A stretch of 34,674 nt of DNA. Origin: an uncultured Verrucomicrobia subdivision 3 bacterium. Its GTDB lineage: Bacteria > Verrucomicrobiota > Verrucomicrobiia > Limisphaerales > UBA11358. The position numbers and the translations under genes were made by a program. This document shows positions 32,772 to 34,674 of the stretch, piece by piece (the stretch's first letter is position 1; each line of letters starts with the position of its first letter). The stretch spans positions 1-34,674 of the forward strand of contig CAIWFB010000314.1 in assembly GCA_903911825.1 (NCBI GenBank), in the 5' to 3' direction. The notes beneath the pieces were generated by a model. That model had not been told where the DNA came from, ran no database searches, and worked only from the letters and a program-made list of their open reading frames with translations.

Positions 32772-33311
32772 ATGCCTGAAGCCACCGTCATCCTCGACGC
32801 CAAAGTCATCCAACGTGCGCTGACTCGCATCGCCCACGAAATCGCCGAGCGCAATGAAGCCAGCGCCGAGGTCGTCTTGGTGGGTATTCCCGTCGGCGGC
32901 GATCACCTAGCCGCACGGTTGGGCAAAATTCTCGCGGGCATCTGGAATCATCCTGTGCCTGTCGGCAATCTCGACGTGACCATGCACCGCGATGATTTGG
33001 ATCAGCGCGCCGCACCGACGATTTATCCCACTGTCATGCCGTTCGATGTCACTGGCAAAACCGTCGTGTTGGTGGACGACGTCCTGTTCACCGGTCGCAC
33101 CACGCGCGCCGCGATGGATGCGCTCAATGATTTCGGTCGCCCCAAGAAAATTCAACTCGCCGTGCTCATCGACCGTGGTCACCGCGAATTGCCCATCAAA
33201 GCTGATTTCGTCGGCAAGAACGTGCCAACGGCGCATGACGAAAAAATTTCCCTGCTGCTCACCGAATCCGGTGCGGCCAAGGACGAGGTTTTATTGAAGA
33301 AAAAACTTTAG
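32772..33311 (+). CDS. pyrR: PyrR, pyrimidine operon attenuator / uracil phosphoribosyltransferase
   Basis: A 179-residue phosphoribosyltransferase-fold protein. It senses UMP/UTP, binds leader RNA and can also make UMP from uracil and PRPP. Motifs are GIPVGGDHLAARL (family GIxTRGxxLAxRL, with the basic residue replaced), LDVTMHRDDL, the PRPP loop VLVDDVLFTGRTTRAAMDAL (about 99-118) and LIDRGHRELPIKADFVGKNVPT. All four are typical of PyrR. The leader upstream carries a matching binding hairpin and terminator, so autoregulation by attenuation is strongly suggested. pyrB follows 88 bases downstream. Confidence 0.95.
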   Translation: MPEATVILDAKVIQRALTRIAHEIAERNEASAEVVLVGIPVGGDHLAARLGKILAGIWNHPVPVGNLDVTMHRDDLDQRAAPTIYPTVMPFDVTGKTVVLVDDVLFTGRTTRAAMDALNDFGRPKKIQLAVLIDRGHRELPIKADFVGKNVPTAHDEKISLLLTESGAAKDEVLLKKKL

Positions 33312-33392
33312 ACCGAATTAACAGAATGAACCGAATGATTTCAACGCACACGAAAGCCAAAATTCAATTCTGATAATTTTGTAAATTCTGTC
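33307..33392. repeat. Inverted 7-bp-phased repeats between pyrR and pyrB
   Basis: A forward set (CCGAATT, AACAGAA, TGAACCG, AATGATT) is followed by a reverse set (AATTCTG, ATAATTT, TGTAAAT, TCTGTCA), so the segment can fold back. The first half matches the intergenic repeat at 25266-25305. It fills nearly all of the pyrR-pyrB gap. Confidence 0.6.
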
Positions 33393-33399
33393 AAAAAAT

Positions 33400-34341
33400 A
33401 TGTCCTGGACCAAAAAACATCTGCTCGACATCGAGTCGCTCACGGCGGAAGAAATTCTGACCGTCCTCGATACCGCCCGCGAATTCAAAGCCGTCGGCCA
33501 GCGCGCCATCAAGAAAGTTCCCGCCCTGCGCGGCAAAACCGTCGTCAATTTATTCGTGGAACCGTCCACCCGCACCCGCATCAGCTTTGAGCTCGCCGCG
33601 CAACGGCTCTCCGCTGACATCGTCAATTTTTCCGCCGAAGCCTCCTCCTTTAAGAAAGGTGAGACACTCAAAGACACCGCGCTGAATCTCCAAGCGCTCA
33701 ACGCTGACTTCATCATCATCCGCCACAGCGCGAGCGGCGCGCCACATTTTCTATCCCGCGTGTTGGATGCCCACGTCATCAACGCTGGCGACGGCGCGCA
33801 CGAACATCCTACGCAGGCGTTGCTCGACGTTTTTACCATCCGCGAAAAAAAGGGCAGGGTAGCGGGGCTGAATGTGACGATTCTCGGCGACATTCTTTAT
33901 AGCCGTGTCGCTCGTTCTGACATCTGGGCACTGACAAAACTCGGTGCCAACGTGACGCTTTGTGGCCCATCCACCTTGGTGCCGAAGACGTTTGAAAAAA
34001 TGGGTTGCCGCGTTAAACACGATGTGGACGAAGCTATCCGCAACGCCGACGTCATCAATCTCCTCCGTATCCAGCACGAACGTCAGCGCGCCACGATGTT
34101 TCCTAGCATTGGTGAATACACGCAACTGTTCGGCTTGAACAAAGCGCGCTTTGCGAAAACCAAACCTGATGCGCTCATCATGCACCCCGGCCCCATCAAT
34201 CGCGGTGTGGAAATTGACAGCGAGATCGCCGACTGCAGCCGCTCCGTGATTTTGGAGCAAGTCACGAACGGACTCGCCGTGCGCATGGCCGTATTGTTTC
34301 TGGTGAATGGCGGGAAGGCTATCGCGGAAACCGCTGGTTAA
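33400..34341 (+). CDS. pyrB: Aspartate carbamoyltransferase catalytic chain
   Basis: Joins carbamoyl phosphate and aspartate in de novo pyrimidine synthesis. The 313 residues are the usual length. The carbamoyl-phosphate site STRTR is at 56-60 (in [13 protein letters not shown]), the mobile loop SSFKKGET at 82-89, and HPTQALLD from His136. The C-terminal aspartate-binding [10 protein letters not shown] is present. No regulatory pyrI and no pyrC follow. The pyrB stop overlaps the stop of the convergent aldehyde dehydrogenase gene by four bases (TTAA at 34338-34341). It is expressed behind the pyrR attenuator. Confidence 0.97.
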   Translation: MSWTKKHLLDIESLTAEEILTVLDTAREFKAVGQRAIKKVPALRGKTVVNLFVEPSTRTRISFELAAQRLSADIVNFSAEASSFKKGETLKDTALNLQALNADFIIIRHSASGAPHFLSRVLDAHVINAGDGAHEHPTQALLDVFTIREKKGRVAGLNVTILGDILYSRVARSDIWALTKLGANVTLCGPSTLVPKTFEKMGCRVKHDVDEAIRNADVINLLRIQHERQRATMFPSIGEYTQLFGLNKARFAKTKPDALIMHPGPINRGVEIDSEIADCSRSVILEQVTNGLAVRMAVLFLVNGGKAIAETAG

Positions 34342-34674
34342 TCCACCCGGCAATACGCCGCCAATCCCTGCAATCCGCCCTCGCGACCGAAACCGCTTTC
34401 CTTGTAGCCGCCGAACGGACTCGTCGGATCGAACTTGTTGTAGGTGTTCGCCCAGACGACGCCGGCGCGCAGCTTGTTGACCATCTTGAAAATCTTGCTG
34501 CCCTTGTCCGTCCACACGCCCGCGCTCAGACCGTAGGGGATGTTGTTCGCGCGCTCGAACGCCTCTTCCGGCGTGCGGAACGTCATCACGCTCAACACCG
34601 GCCCGAAAATTTCCTCCGACGCCACGCGATGCGCGTGCGTGACGCCCGTGAGAAATGACTGCGCGAACCAATAA
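34338..34674 (-). CDS. Aldehyde dehydrogenase, C-terminal part, cut by window edge
   Basis: The reading frame is open to the window edge and encodes the last 111 residues or so of an NAD(P)-dependent aldehyde dehydrogenase. Visible are [26 protein letters not shown], which contains the cofactor-site EIFGPV, then [44 protein letters not shown]. The catalytic cysteine and glutamate lie outside the window. The GTG at 34625 is an internal valine, not a start. The substrate cannot be told from this fragment. Confidence 0.93.
   Translation of the reverse strand, partial: YWFAQSFLTGVTHAHRVASEEIFGPVLSVMTFRTPEEAFERANNIPYGLSAGVWTDKGSKIFKMVNKLRAGVVWANTYNKFDPTSPFGGYKESGFGREGGLQGLAAYCRVD

Noticed and set aside
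33312-33399. Second PyrR-binding loop before pyrB
   Set aside because: No CNGNGA hexaloop hairpin or U-tailed terminator is visible; the gap is filled with AT-rich heptad repeats instead.

Overview
The window reads as a chromosomal segment of a member of the Verrucomicrobia, most likely a Pedosphaera-like (subdivision 3) lineage. The evidence is a 51-residue Chlamydia/Verrucomicrobia-type small basic protein at 28032-28187, a pseudopilin-like small protein, a large secreted beta-strand/LamG protein whose C-terminus ends in the '..ATTL..WTPV..FYRVKL' pattern common in that phylum, and a ThuA / Gfo-Idh-MocA sugar cluster. Base composition is moderately GC-rich and even. Shine-Dalgarno sequences are weak or absent before most starts. 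The left edge cuts L-fucose isomerase (5' end missing) and the right edge cuts an aldehyde dehydrogenase (N-terminus missing). I saw no tRNA, rRNA, CRISPR, phage or transposase gene.

Layout. 1-1800: fucI and its terminator. 1800-4034: pseudopilin-like protein, a 21-bp tandem repeat array, FtsB/DivIC-like protein, Yip1-like membrane protein and a small overlapping gene. 4110-10941: mnmE, a small DUF3303-like protein, aroB, a site-2 protease, and tex followed closely by an unknown protein. 11011-15139: carbohydrate cluster (ketose 3-epimerase-like, two ThuA-domain proteins, a Tat-exported Gfo/Idh/MocA oxidoreductase). 15256-20471: a 1144-residue secreted beta-rich protein and a TPR-sulfotransferase. 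20565-25262: trpG/pabA, miaB, a PP2C (SpoIIE-type) phosphatase with degenerate receiver and PAS domains, and an unknown secreted protein. 25334-32601: a double M16 peptidase, the small basic protein, an RsuA-family pseudouridine synthase, an SH3 protein, folD and three little-known proteins. 32602-34341: the pyrR-pyrB operon behind a leader that folds as a PyrR-type attenuator.

How the genes relate. Most of the window is housekeeping: tRNA modification (mnmE, miaB), rRNA modification (RsuA family), shikimate/chorismate metabolism (aroB, trpG/pabA), folate (folD) and pyrimidine synthesis (pyrR, pyrB). The accessory part is sugar utilisation and exported proteins.

The most notable structures are not genes. 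(1) The pyr leader at 32616-32718 has a hairpin with a CNGNGA hexaloop and 5' bulge, a possible antiterminator, and an intrinsic terminator. (2) A 54-bp palindromic element sits in frame inside miaB. (3) A family of 7-bp-phased repeats recurs at several sites. It includes three 35-bp, five-unit arrays of the same consensus (inside mnmE, inside the M16 peptidase gene and in the pyr leader) and a nine-unit 21-bp array at 2484-2672 that encodes Arg-rich heptapeptides on either strand. (4) A perfect 13-bp hairpin embeds the start codon of trpG/pabA.
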